Translations under genes and position numbers: made by a program
Notes under the pieces: generated by a model
Databases searched by the model: none
What the model was told of the DNA's origin: nothing
What the model saw: the letters and a program-made list of their open reading frames with translations, nothing else
Shown here: piece after piece, positions 40,547-49,157 of the stretch
Layout of the letters: every line of letters starts with the position of its first letter
Numbering within the stretch: position 1 is the stretch's first letter
Source: Kribbella pratensis
Lineage (GTDB): Bacteria > Actinomycetota > Actinomycetes > Propionibacteriales > Kribbellaceae
NCBI RefSeq assembly: GCF_004366075.1
Contig: NZ_SODU01000005.1
Location: 372,001-436,000 of the forward strand
Length of the DNA: 64,000 nucleotides
Reading direction: 5' to 3'

Positions 40547-42416
40547 CCTGTCGTAGCGCGTAGACGAGGGCCCAGTCCTGGTCGTTGGCGAGCGGGTCGG
40601 CGACGTGGGCGGGCTGCCCGTTGACGCAGCTCGGGTACACGAACGCGCAGGTCGCCGATCCGTCCGGGGCGAAGCTGACCAGGTTCGCGCGGAGGATCGC
40701 GTCCTCCGCGCGATCCAGCCACGCGGCCTGCTCGGGTGTCACGAGTTCCCGCGGCCAAGCGGCGTACACGACCGCGCTCAACGCGGACCAGTAATGCGGG
40801 AAGACATCGCCCCACAGGCGCAGCCGGCCGAACCAGTAGCCGTCCCAGTGCCGGACCGCCACGTGCCGCAGCCGTACGTCGGGCTGGTCGGCGGCGAACG
40901 CGGTCAGCCACGGGAGACGGCGGGTCAGCTCGGCGCCGTCGATCTGGTCCGGTGCGATTCGGTATGCCGAAACGAGCAGCTCGAGGAGCGGGGCGACCAT
41001 CGACTGCTCGTAGTTGACCTCGTGCGGCGGCAGCTCGTCGCCGTACCCGATGAAGGTCTTCGCGTGCCGGACGAGGTGCTCGTGCAGGCCGAGTTCGCTG
41101 AGCAGCGGCCCGAGGTCGAAGGCGAGGAAGTGGTCGCCGCCGAGTTCGTAGTACCGGTTGAGGATGCGGGTCGCGGCGGCGCGATCGCCCTGGCCGAGCA
41201 GGAAGCGGGCGAACCACGGGAAGTTGTAGAGACGTACGGCGTTCTGGTGGATGCTGTCGTCCTGGATCGTGCCTTGCTCGTCGAGCAGATGCTCGCGGAC
41301 GAACTGCTCGTAGCCGGCCAGCGCCTCGTCCAGCTCGGCGCGGTCGCCCCAGCCGCGGTCGCGGACCTCCTGCAGGAGAAGGGCCATGCCGACGCGTTCG
41401 CGGGCATCGGACCAGTCGCGCCAGGCGCTGGACAGGACGGTGAGCCCGCTCTCGTTGTCGTACGGCACAAACGCGTACTTGCGGCTGTCGGGAAGCTCCG
41501 GTCGTCGCTGACGGTCGAGGACGAAGCGGACGCGGCGTTCGGCGATCGTTCGCAGCGGCTCGTGGAAAAGGACCGCGATCCGGGACCTGCCGTCGGGCGC
41601 TTCGACGTACCTGAGGCCGGGCTCGGCGCTGGTGATCTCGCGCCCGTCGTCGAGCTCGATCGTCTCGTTGACCTCGACGGCGAGGCGGTCTGCGTCGATG
41701 AGCGGTGCGCGGTCCGCGTGGAACGCGGGCAGATCGTCGTACCAGGCCAGCTGCCAGGTCCAGCGGTACGACGCTCCCCGTGCGAGCGTGATCGCCGGCT
41801 GGCCGCCCATCGCGCCGGGTACCCGTGCGTGGTCGGTGACGTGGAGGTAGATGTGGCCGCGGATGTTGCTGCTCGTGCCGGGCTCGCGGGACTCGACCGA
41901 GTACGCCCAGAGCTCGCCCTCCTTGAGCTGCAGCCCGAGTCCGGGTCCACTGCCGTCCATCGGGACCGCCCAGACCCATGCGTCCGCGCCACCGGTCCAG
42001 ACGTGCGCATGCACCGCGCCGGTGAGACTCTCCCGGCTCGACGTGTAGACATCGCGGTACGGCGTACTGATCGCGAGGGACCCGATCTCGATGGTGGCTT
42101 CGCTCGTGTTGCGCAGCTCGTACGTCTCGGTCCACTGCTCCCCGAAGCGGCGCCCGACGCGGAGCTCGAGGTCGCCGAACCGGTACATCAGGTCGATGCC
42201 GCTGCTCCGCCACCGGGTGAACCCCGGGGCATCGAACCGGTACGCACCGCGGTCGGTGATCACGAAGCCCTTGCCCCAGGCATGCAGGCTGTCGTGCACT
42301 GCATCATCGGCGCCCGAGTCGAGCAGCACGCACCGCCCGTCCGGGTGCAGCACCTGCGCGACCGCCCCGTCGTCGGCGAGCCGGACCGTTCCGCGACCGA
42401 AGTCAAAACTTTCCAC
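40539..42416 (-). CDS. Large uncharacterised protein resembling a six-hairpin glycosidase
   Basis: A 625-residue cytoplasmic protein (no signal peptide). Residues about 1-250 look beta-rich (RFGEQWTETYELRNTSEATIEIGSLAIS). Residues about 300-620 look like helical hairpins with conserved acidic/aromatic positions (QDDSIHQNAVRLYNFPWFARFLLG, GDHFLAFDLGP, RHWDGYWFGRLRLWGD), suggesting an (alpha/alpha)6 barrel as in family GH glycosidases and epimerases. I cannot name the family. The frame extends upstream to 43040 but that part is antisense to the PPOX gene; GTG 42416 has TAGGTT 8 nt upstream. Confidence 0.65.
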   Translation of the reverse strand: MESFDFGRGTVRLADDGAVAQVLHPDGRCVLLDSGADDAVHDSLHAWGKGFVITDRGAYRFDAPGFTRWRSSGIDLMYRFGDLELRVGRRFGEQWTETYELRNTSEATIEIGSLAISTPYRDVYTSSRESLTGAVHAHVWTGGADAWVWAVPMDGSGPGLGLQLKEGELWAYSVESREPGTSSNIRGHIYLHVTDHARVPGAMGGQPAITLARGASYRWTWQLAWYDDLPAFHADRAPLIDADRLAVEVNETIELDDGREITSAEPGLRYVEAPDGRSRIAVLFHEPLRTIAERRVRFVLDRQRRPELPDSRKYAFVPYDNESGLTVLSSAWRDWSDARERVGMALLLQEVRDRGWGDRAELDEALAGYEQFVREHLLDEQGTIQDDSIHQNAVRLYNFPWFARFLLGQGDRAAATRILNRYYELGGDHFLAFDLGPLLSELGLHEHLVRHAKTFIGYGDELPPHEVNYEQSMVAPLLELLVSAYRIAPDQIDGAELTRRLPWLTAFAADQPDVRLRHVAVRHWDGYWFGRLRLWGDVFPHYWSALSAVVYAAWPRELVTPEQAAWLDRAEDAILRANLVSFAPDGSATCAFVYPSCVNGQPAHVADPLANDQDWALVYALRQVS

Positions 42417-42424
42417 GATTCGCC

Positions 42425-42430
42425 AACCTA
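42425..42430 (-). promoter_or_regulatory. -10 box of the glycosidase-like gene (leaderless)
   Basis: On the minus strand TAGGTT ends 8 nt before the GTG at 42416, and no ribosome site is present. Confidence 0.4.
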
Positions 42431-42500
42431 TCGATGTCGAGAACCCCGCGGCAGCTCCGTCCCCCTGATGAGAACCAGCCTCCTCAGATTGGAAACCGAG

Positions 42501-42989
42501 ATGAACCAGCAGCAGATCGCCGAGATCCTCGCCAAGCCGTACGCGCAGCAGCTCCTGAACGGCTCCGAGCCGGCCCGCTTCGCCTACGACGGCCTGGACG
42601 GCGACCCGCGGTGTATCCCGATCGGGTTCTGGGTCGAGGGCGAGCAGATCGTGATCGCCACCGTGCCGAAGTCCGCGAAGGTCGCCGCGCTCCGCAAGAA
42701 CCCCAAGGTCGCGCTCACGATCGACACCGGCGCGTTCCCGCCCAAGGTGCTGCTGCTCCGCGGCACCGCCGAGCTCACCACCGTCCCGGGCGTCCCCGAG
42801 GGCTACCTCGTCGCCGGCCACAAGGTCATGACCGACGAGCAGTACCCGGGCTGGGTCGAAGGCGTGAAGGCCCTGTACGACGAGATGGTGCTCATCACGA
42901 TCACGCTCACGTGGGCCAAGCTGCTCGACTTCGAGACCACGATCCCGAAGGCCGTCGAGGACCTGATCAAGGAGAAGTCCGCGAGCTGA
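42501..42989 (+). CDS. PPOX-type flavin/F420-dependent split-barrel protein
   Basis: A 162-residue pyridoxamine-phosphate-oxidase-like split barrel. EQIVIATVPKSAKVAALRKNPKVALTIDTG is the cofactor-binding core seen in F420- or flavin-dependent members, and PPKVLLLRGTAELT follows. The product is probably a small reductase or heme/flavin-binding protein. ATG 42501 gives the family length; an ATG at 42468 is possible. It is divergent from the glycosidase-like gene by 84 bp. Confidence 0.82.
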   Translation: MNQQQIAEILAKPYAQQLLNGSEPARFAYDGLDGDPRCIPIGFWVEGEQIVIATVPKSAKVAALRKNPKVALTIDTGAFPPKVLLLRGTAELTTVPGVPEGYLVAGHKVMTDEQYPGWVEGVKALYDEMVLITITLTWAKLLDFETTIPKAVEDLIKEKSAS

Positions 42990-43032
42990 TTCGCCCGGCA
43001 GCCGCCGGTACGCCATGCTGTGAATGGCCGTG

Positions 43033-43048
43033 AATGGCATACCAAAAG
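43033..43048. promoter_or_regulatory. GntR operator candidate 1 (before the regulator gene)
   Basis: AATGGCATACCAAAAG is the reverse complement of CTTTTGGTATGCCATT, which recurs exactly at 45502-45517. Its core TGGCATACCA differs by one base from the perfect palindrome at 43716. It is 14 bp before the GntR start codon and just upstream of the ribosome site, so it suits autorepression. Confidence 0.6.
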
Positions 43049-43061
43049 CTGGAGAGGGTCG

Positions 43062-43700
43062 ATGAGCGACAGTCGGGAGTCCGAGACCGAGCGGGTCACG
43101 CGACAGCTACGGGGCGAGATCCTCGACGGCGTACGGCGGCCTGGAGAGCGACTCGTCGAGCGGGAACTGGCCGCCGCACTGGATGTCAGCCGGGTGCCGG
43201 TGCGGGAGGCGCTGAAGGCGCTGGTCAGCGAGGGCCTGGTGACGTTGCGGCCGCGCTCGTGGGCGGTCGTGCGGACGTTCACCGACTCTGACATCGCCGA
43301 TCTGACCGAGGTCCGGGAGGCGTTCGAGCCGCTGACGTTCCGGCTCGCGGCGGAACGGCGTACCAGGGAAGGACTCGACCGGCTACGGGCGGTTCTGGAC
43401 GAGCAACTGGCCGCGGCACGGGCGAAGGACGCCGTCGTCGCGCGGCGGAAGGCGGCCGACTTCCACGAGCTCGTGACCGAGCTGGCGTCCAACGAACTGC
43501 TGGTCGAGATCGAGCGCCCGTTGCGCAGCCGGATGCGTTGGCTGCTGACCCAGCACGACGACCTGATCGCGGTCGCCGGCCAGCATCTGGAGCTGTTCAC
43601 CGCGATCGCCAACCGGGACGTCGCGGCCGCCGAACGCCTCGCCGCCGAGCACCTGGCCCAGTCGCACATCCTGTTCCGGAGCAGCCGCGGCATGGAGTGA
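43062..43700 (+). CDS. GntR-family regulator, FCD subfamily, of the amidohydrolase/MFS unit
   Basis: A 212-residue FCD GntR regulator: winged helix about 1-75 (LDVSRVPVREALKALVSEGLVTL) and helical FCD domain about 80-210 with FHELV and HLELFTAI metal positions. The frame opens at 43020, but ATG 43062 has a GGAGAGGG site. It is followed 33 bp later by the amidohydrolase gene. A perfect palindrome TGGTATACCA lies in that gap, and near-copies lie before this gene and inside the MFS gene. Confidence 0.9.
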   Translation: MSDSRESETERVTRQLRGEILDGVRRPGERLVERELAAALDVSRVPVREALKALVSEGLVTLRPRSWAVVRTFTDSDIADLTEVREAFEPLTFRLAAERRTREGLDRLRAVLDEQLAAARAKDAVVARRKAADFHELVTELASNELLVEIERPLRSRMRWLLTQHDDLIAVAGQHLELFTAIANRDVAAAERLAAEHLAQSHILFRSSRGME

Positions 43701-43715
43701 AGGCACCGCGCAGTT

Positions 43716-43725
43716 TGGTATACCA
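43716..43725. promoter_or_regulatory. GntR operator candidate 2 (before the amidohydrolase)
   Basis: TGGTATACCA is a perfect 10 bp palindrome flanked by TT and TT, 8 bp before the ATG at 43734. TATACC within it could be the -10 box, so binding would block initiation. Confidence 0.65.
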
Positions 43726-43733
43726 TTCTCGGC

Positions 43734-44957
43734 ATGACCTCTCTGCTGCTTGCTGACGTGCGCCCGTGGGGCGGCGACGCGGTCGACGTGACAATCGTCG
43801 ACGGCGTGATCTCGGACCTCTCCCCCGCCGGGAGCAGCACCGGGAGCAGCACCGAGAGCAGCACCGAGAGCAGTGCGGAGACAGACCAGCGGATCGACGG
43901 GCACGGGCTGCTGGCGCTGCCGGGCTTCGTCAATGCGCACGCGCACGTCGACAAGAGCTGGTGGGGCCAGCCGTGGGTGTCGTACGGCGGTGAGCCGACC
44001 ACTCAAGGCCGGATCGCGCACGAGCGCGCCGAGCGGGACAAGTACGGCATCCCGAGCGTCGGCGGCGCGAAGGCCGTGCTGCGTGAGTTCCTCCGGCACG
44101 GTACGACGGCGACGCGCACGCACGTCGACGTCGACCTCGGCGTCGAGTTGCGTGGCATCGCCAACGTCCGCGAGGCCGCGGCCGCGCTGGACGGCGCCGT
44201 CGAGGTGGAGATCGTCGCGTTCCCGCAGGACGGCGTACTCCGGCGGCCCGGCGTACTCGATCTGCTCGACAAGGCCGCGGCCGAAGGGGCGACGAGCATC
44301 GGCGGGCTCGACCCGGCGACGATCGACCGCGACCCGGTCGGCCAACTGGACGCGCTGTTCGAGATCGCGGTCCGGCGCGGGGTCGGGATCGACGTGCACC
44401 TGCACGACCACGGTGACCTCGGCGGGTTCCAGTACGAGCTGATCGCCGAGCGCACCGTGCAGGCCGGTCTGCAGGGCAAGGTGAACGTGTCGCACGGGTT
44501 CGCCCTCGGCGAGCTGGCCCCGGCGCGGCGGAGCGAAATGGTAGACCAGCTCGGCGCGGCCGGGATCTCCTGGACCACGGTCGCCCCGGCCACCTCGGCA
44601 CCGCTACCGTTCCGCGAGATGCGCGCGGCGGGCGTCCCGATCGGCCTCGGCACCGACGGCATCCGTGACCTCTGGTCGCCGTACGGCGATGGTGATCTGC
44701 TGCAGATCGCCCGCGGGTTCGCGCGGCTGCACGGGCTCCGCACCGACGAGGACCTGACGTACGCGGTCGAGCTCGCGACGACGTACGGCGCCTCCTTCGT
44801 ACACCGCGAGAACCACGGCCTCACCGTGGGCGCTCGCGCGGACATCGTGCTGCTCGACGCCGAGAACGCGCCGGACGTGCTGGTCCGCGCACCGCGTCGC
44901 GAGTACGTGATCGCCGGCGGGCAGGTCGTCGTGCGCGACGGCGAACTCCAGGTGTGA
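43734..44957 (+). CDS. Amidohydrolase, cytosine-deaminase-like family
   Basis: A 407-residue metal-dependent amidohydrolase. Metal ligands and active-site residues are visible: HAHVDK after strand 1, THVDVDLG, DVHLHDHGD, VSHGF and GLGTDGIRD. The HAHVDK form and overall length resemble cytosine deaminase and N-substituted triazine/pyrimidine deaminases. The substrate is probably a heterocyclic amine. Residues about 33-49 are a Ser/Thr/Glu tract encoded by 12 bp repeats. The stop overlaps the MFS gene as GTGA, so enzyme and transporter are coupled. Confidence 0.85.
   Translation: MTSLLLADVRPWGGDAVDVTIVDGVISDLSPAGSSTGSSTESSTESSAETDQRIDGHGLLALPGFVNAHAHVDKSWWGQPWVSYGGEPTTQGRIAHERAERDKYGIPSVGGAKAVLREFLRHGTTATRTHVDVDLGVELRGIANVREAAAALDGAVEVEIVAFPQDGVLRRPGVLDLLDKAAAEGATSIGGLDPATIDRDPVGQLDALFEIAVRRGVGIDVHLHDHGDLGGFQYELIAERTVQAGLQGKVNVSHGFALGELAPARRSEMVDQLGAAGISWTTVAPATSAPLPFREMRAAGVPIGLGTDGIRDLWSPYGDGDLLQIARGFARLHGLRTDEDLTYAVELATTYGASFVHRENHGLTVGARADIVLLDAENAPDVLVRAPRREYVIAGGQVVVRDGELQV
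43830..43877 (+). repeat. Four 12 bp tandem repeats inside the amidohydrolase gene
   Basis: Units GGGAGCAGCACC (x2), GAGAGCAGCACC and GAGAGCAGTGCG follow one another and encode a GSST/ESST tract in a loop between the first strands. Unit changes keep the reading frame. Confidence 0.85.
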
Positions 44958-46192
44958 GCACCGGCACTGCCGTCGGACGCACACTGGGCTCACTGAGGGA
45001 CAACCGCGCGTTCCGGCTGTTCTGGTTCTCGAACCTGTTCTTCTTCGGCGGCGTCTGGACGCAGACGCTCGTGCTCGGGTGGCTCGCCTGGGAGACCACG
45101 CATTCGGACTTCCTGGTCGCCGTCTACACGGCGGTGCGGTTGGCGCCGTTGCTGCTCGGGCCGTTCGCCGGGGCGTTCGCGGACCGGCACAACCGGGTGC
45201 GGCTGCTGATCGTCGCGGCCTCGTGGGCGCTGGTGGCGGTCAGTGCCGTTGCCACGCTGGCCTCGCTCGGTAAGGCGCCGTACTGGGTGCTCGTGGTCGG
45301 CGGCCTGGCGATCGGACTCGCGCAGTCGCCGTCACAGCCGGCCCGCGCCTCGCTCGTGATGGACCTGGTCGGCCGCAGGAACCTCAGCAACGCCAACGCG
45401 CTGAACTCGTTGGCGCTGAACATGACGCAGGTGATCGGGCCTGCGATCGGCGGATTGATGATCACCGGCCTGGGCGCGCCGGCCGCATTGTGGGTCTCGA
45501 ACTTTTGGTATGCCATTTCCTTGGCCGCGTTGCTGCCGCTGCGCGAGTACGGCCGGGTGGTCGGCGGGCACACCGGATCGGCGCTCCGGATGGTCACCAG
45601 CGGCCTCCGCGACCTCGCCCGGAACCGGCTGGCCTCGACCGTCCTCCTGATCACGCTGGCAGCGAACACCTTGCTGTGGCCGATCGCGCAGTCCTTCATG
45701 CCGGTGTTCGCGCAGGAGTCGCTCGGGCTCGACGCGGCCGGACTGGGCTGGCTCCTGACCTGCGCCGGCGTCGGCGGGCTGACCGGTTCGCTGGTGATCG
45801 CCTGGCTGGGCGACTTCCGGTTCAAGGGCGGCATGTTCGTGGTGGGTACGGCGATCTGGGGCACGCTGTGGTCGCTGTTCGCGCTGTCCCACGACACGAT
45901 GGTGTCGTTCGTGCTGATGAGCGCGATCGGAGTGATGAGCGCGGCGTTCGGCGTACTGCAGACGACGCTGCTCCTGATGACCACCGACGAGTCACTGCAC
46001 GGCCGCGCCCTGGGCGTCCAGGAGCTGGCGATCGGCATCATGCCCCTGGCATCCCTGGCTCTGGGTGCCTTCGCCGAGCACTACGGCGTCGGCATCACCA
46101 CGTTCGTGAGCGCCGTACTTCTGGTCGCCGCCGTCGCTGCCCTCGGTCTCTGGACGCCCAAGTTGCTCCGCTACAGCGGCCTTCTTCGATAA
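44954..46192 (+). CDS. MFS transporter
   Basis: A 412-residue major facilitator with 12 predicted spans; the MFS loop 2-3 motif appears as GPFAGAFADRHNRVRLLI. It resembles the enterobactin-exporter-like DHA3 subfamily, although gene context would also allow import of the amidohydrolase substrate. GTG 44954 overlaps the amidohydrolase stop. An operator-like sequence identical over 16 bases to the site before the GntR gene lies inside it at 45502-45517. Confidence 0.87.
   Translation: MSTGTAVGRTLGSLRDNRAFRLFWFSNLFFFGGVWTQTLVLGWLAWETTHSDFLVAVYTAVRLAPLLLGPFAGAFADRHNRVRLLIVAASWALVAVSAVATLASLGKAPYWVLVVGGLAIGLAQSPSQPARASLVMDLVGRRNLSNANALNSLALNMTQVIGPAIGGLMITGLGAPAALWVSNFWYAISLAALLPLREYGRVVGGHTGSALRMVTSGLRDLARNRLASTVLLITLAANTLLWPIAQSFMPVFAQESLGLDAAGLGWLLTCAGVGGLTGSLVIAWLGDFRFKGGMFVVGTAIWGTLWSLFALSHDTMVSFVLMSAIGVMSAAFGVLQTTLLLMTTDESLHGRALGVQELAIGIMPLASLALGAFAEHYGVGITTFVSAVLLVAAVAALGLWTPKLLRYSGLLR
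45502..45517 (+). promoter_or_regulatory. GntR operator-like sequence inside the MFS gene
   Basis: CTTTTGGTATGCCATT matches the operator candidate at 43033-43048 in 16 of 16 bases (opposite strand). It encodes NFWYAI in the MFS protein, so the match may be coincidental codon use or a genuine intragenic site. Confidence 0.4.
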
Positions 46193-46241
46193 CAAATGAC
46201 GATTCTTAGCAACCAATCGAGAGTCTCGCTGCATCTATAGG

Positions 46242-46261
46242 TTGAGTCCGGGGGGACTCAA
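46242..46261 (+). terminator. Perfect hairpin between the MFS and glycosyltransferase genes
   Basis: TTGAGTCC-GGGG-GGACTCAA forms an 8 bp perfect stem with a GGGG loop, 49 nt after the MFS stop and 76 nt before the glycosyltransferase start. It may terminate the upstream operon or be a leader element of the downstream gene. The surrounding 145 bp are unusually AT-rich for the window. Confidence 0.45.
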
Positions 46262-46337
46262 GACACAAAACCAAGGGGCAAGTCTGACCTGATACCGGTC
46301 TAGTCCTTAAATGTCAAACCGTGGGGGAAGAACAACT

Positions 46338-49148
46338 GTGGATCGGAACTCGGACCCGCGCGACGGTATGCCGGCACGGCTCGACGCATCCGTCCGGCTG
46401 CTCGTTGGTCCGGCCAACTTCGCGGGGCAGGGCACTCGGTGGGCGCGCGCGATCGAGGAGCGGGTGCCCGGCACGAAGGCGACCTCGTTCGCCTTCTTCA
46501 AGGGCGTGCTCGACTACCAGGTCGACTACGGCGTGCCCGCCCGCACGTACCGGCGCAATCCTCGCTGGCGGCTGAACTTCTACAACCATGTCGTGGGCAA
46601 CTACACGCATGTACTGCTCGAGGCGGCCCGGCCGATCTTCGGTCCTTTGCACGGACCGGACGGGTCCTTCGAGATCCCGCATCTGCTCACCAAGGGTCTG
46701 CAGGTGGGGCTCATCGCCCACGGCTCCGACGTCCGGATCCCCAGCCGGCACGCGGAGACCGAGCCCTGGTCGCCGTTCCCCGACCTCGACGACGAGACCG
46801 TCGAGCTGCTCGAACGCAATTCGACCCGTGCCGTCGAGCTGTTCACGTCGTACCCGGGCCGCGTGTACGTCTCCACCCCCGATCTCCTCGACTACGTGCC
46901 CAACGCGGTCTGGTGCCCGGTGGTCGTCGATGTCGATGCCTGGCGCAGTGACGCCCCGGTGCTCGGGCGCAAGGTGCCGGTGGTGGCGCACGCGCCGAGC
47001 AAGTCGGCCATGAAGGGTTCCGAGCTCATCGACCCGATCATGGAGAACCTGGCGCAGCGGGGCCTGATCACCTATCGCCGCGTCGAGGGTGTCGACCCGG
47101 CGGACATGCCGGCCGTCTACCGCGACGCCGACATCGTCCTCGACCAGTTCCGCATCGGCAGCTACGGCGTCGCCGCGTGCGAGGCCATGGCGGCAGGCCG
47201 GATCGTGGTGGGTCACATCGCCCAGCACGTCCGGGATCGCGTGGCCGCGGACACCGGGCTCGACCTGCCCATCGTCGACGCGACCCCCGAGACCGTCGAG
47301 CAGGTCGTGCTCGACCTGATCGCGCACCCGGAGCGGGGCCGCGAGGTCGCCGCCCGCGGACCGGACTTCGTCGCGACGGTGCACGACGGCAGCTGGTCGG
47401 CCAACGCGCTGGCCACGTTCGTCGAGCAGTCGAGCCGATCAAGTCCGGTGCCGGTCGACTGGAAACCGTCCTGGATCCGGCCCAAGGTCGTGATGATGGC
47501 CGGCAACGACATCGTCGTCGACGCCCGCGTGCTCAAGTACGCGCAGACGGTGGCCAACTGGGACCTCGACGTCACCTGCATCGGCCTTCCCGGACGCCGG
47601 TTCAGGGGCGTCCGCTACTTCGGCAAGGTGCAGGTGCTGTGCCCGGTCATCCCGTCGAAGGTGCTGTTGACCGGGTGGCGCAAGCGGCTGGCCAACCTCA
47701 AGACCAACCTGAGGCCGTGGTTCAGGACCGAGGCCGAGTACATGCTGGCCTACGGCCGCTGGCAGTACGCGAGTCGCGAGCTACGCGGCGACCGCGGCCG
47801 CGACCGCCGTGACCACGAGCGCGCCGGCGGCGAGCCCGGCTCGGCGGTGCGCGCCCAGCGGTCCGTCCGCGACCGGCTGCAGCGGGCGGTGCGCTGGCGG
47901 ACGTTGCGACTGCACCGCGCGATCCTCCAGGCCCGCGCCTACTCGTTCCGGCGTACCAAGCCGCAGGCCGACATCACCGACCTGGGCATCGGCAAGCGGC
48001 GCGAGCGGCTGCTGAGGCTCTACCGCTACTTGCCGGCGGGGCGCTGGCGGCGGGTGATGCCCGAGCTGGTCGACCAGGAGCTGACGCTGGGCCCGCTGCT
48101 GGACCGCCTCCTGATCGAGGTCATCCACGTGCACGACGTGTTCATGCTCGGCATCGCGGCGCGCGCGGCGCACCGGGCGGCACTGGACGGGCGGACGATC
48201 AAGATCATCTACGACGCCCACGAGTACATCCCGGGTGTGCCGGTGGTGGCTCCGCGGCGAGTCGCGGCGTACAGCGATCTCGAGCGCGAGTTCATCCGCG
48301 ACGCCGACCGCGTGATCACGGTGTCCGAGCCGCTGGCCCACTGGCTCAAGCGCGACCACAAGCTGGCCGAGCTACCCGACGTCGTCCTCAACGCGCCGGT
48401 CGAGCCGCCGGAGGACGCCGAGGACGCCGACTTCAAGGGTCTGCGCGAGCAGCTGCGGTTGCCCGAGGACGTGCCGCTGCTGGTGTACGGCGGCGGCGTC
48501 AACCGTGCCCGCGGCGTCGGGACGGCGGTCGAGGCGCTCACGAAGCTGCCCGGCGTACACCTCGCGATCGTCGCGCGGGCCAACTCCGTCACCGCGGAGT
48601 TGGAGGCCCGTGCCGCCGAACTGGGCGTGGCGGACCGCGTGCACCTGGCGCCGTTCGTCGCTGCCGAGGTCGTGCCGCTGTACCTGCGCTCGGCCACCAT
48701 CGGCCTCAGTCCGCTGCTGCACGCGCCGAACCACGACATCGCGGTGACGAACAAGTTCTGCGAGTACATCGGTGCGGGGCTGCCCATCATCACCAGCGAC
48801 ACCCCGGCGCAGGCCGACCTGGTGAAGGAGCTCGACCTCGGCGCGGTCTACCCCGCGGGCGACGTGGAGGGCCTCGTGCTGGCAGTCCGGACGGTGCTCG
48901 CCGACCGCGACCGCATCGCCCAGCGCATCGCCGACGACCCCGAACTGCAGCACCGGTTCTCCTGGGCCGCGCAGGCCGAGGTCCTCCGGTCGGTGTACGC
49001 CGACGTGATGGGGACCTTGCCCGACGCCGCCTGGGCTCCCGGCGCCACGGTCGTCCGCAAACTTCTCCCCGGCCCGCCCGAACTGCCGGAGACGAAGTGG
49101 CGGGCCTTCAGGGAGAAGATGGCGAAGAGTACGAGCTTGCTGGTCTGA
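46338..49148 (+). CDS. Fused double glycosyltransferase (two GT4/GT-B units)
   Basis: A 936-residue cytoplasmic protein made of two GT-B glycosyltransferase units. The first (about 15-385) has VVAHAPSKSAMKGSELIDP and DIVLDQFRIGSYGVAACEAMAAGR, the latter like the donor-binding C-terminal motif. A basic, helical linker (about 440-570; RRERLLRLYRYLPAGRWRR) follows. The second unit (about 580-930) has IYDAHEYIPG, VYGGGVNRARGVGTAVEAL and HDIAVTNKFCEYIGAGLPIITSD. Both probably act on nucleotide sugars in cell-wall or exopolysaccharide assembly. ATG 46311 lacks a ribosome site; GTG 46338 has GGGGGAAG at 7 nt. No partner genes flank it. Confidence 0.82.
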   Translation: MDRNSDPRDGMPARLDASVRLLVGPANFAGQGTRWARAIEERVPGTKATSFAFFKGVLDYQVDYGVPARTYRRNPRWRLNFYNHVVGNYTHVLLEAARPIFGPLHGPDGSFEIPHLLTKGLQVGLIAHGSDVRIPSRHAETEPWSPFPDLDDETVELLERNSTRAVELFTSYPGRVYVSTPDLLDYVPNAVWCPVVVDVDAWRSDAPVLGRKVPVVAHAPSKSAMKGSELIDPIMENLAQRGLITYRRVEGVDPADMPAVYRDADIVLDQFRIGSYGVAACEAMAAGRIVVGHIAQHVRDRVAADTGLDLPIVDATPETVEQVVLDLIAHPERGREVAARGPDFVATVHDGSWSANALATFVEQSSRSSPVPVDWKPSWIRPKVVMMAGNDIVVDARVLKYAQTVANWDLDVTCIGLPGRRFRGVRYFGKVQVLCPVIPSKVLLTGWRKRLANLKTNLRPWFRTEAEYMLAYGRWQYASRELRGDRGRDRRDHERAGGEPGSAVRAQRSVRDRLQRAVRWRTLRLHRAILQARAYSFRRTKPQADITDLGIGKRRERLLRLYRYLPAGRWRRVMPELVDQELTLGPLLDRLLIEVIHVHDVFMLGIAARAAHRAALDGRTIKIIYDAHEYIPGVPVVAPRRVAAYSDLEREFIRDADRVITVSEPLAHWLKRDHKLAELPDVVLNAPVEPPEDAEDADFKGLREQLRLPEDVPLLVYGGGVNRARGVGTAVEALTKLPGVHLAIVARANSVTAELEARAAELGVADRVHLAPFVAAEVVPLYLRSATIGLSPLLHAPNHDIAVTNKFCEYIGAGLPIITSDTPAQADLVKELDLGAVYPAGDVEGLVLAVRTVLADRDRIAQRIADDPELQHRFSWAAQAEVLRSVYADVMGTLPDAAWAPGATVVRKLLPGPPELPETKWRAFREKMAKSTSLLV

Positions 49149-49157
49149 GTCGCGGGG

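Noticed and set aside
40605..42500. 5' extension of the PPOX frame
   Set aside because: It is antisense to the 625-residue protein. PPOX homology begins only at 42501.
42417..43040. 5' extension of the glycosidase-like frame
   Set aside because: It is antisense to the PPOX gene, and a leaderless start at 42416 explains the gene better.
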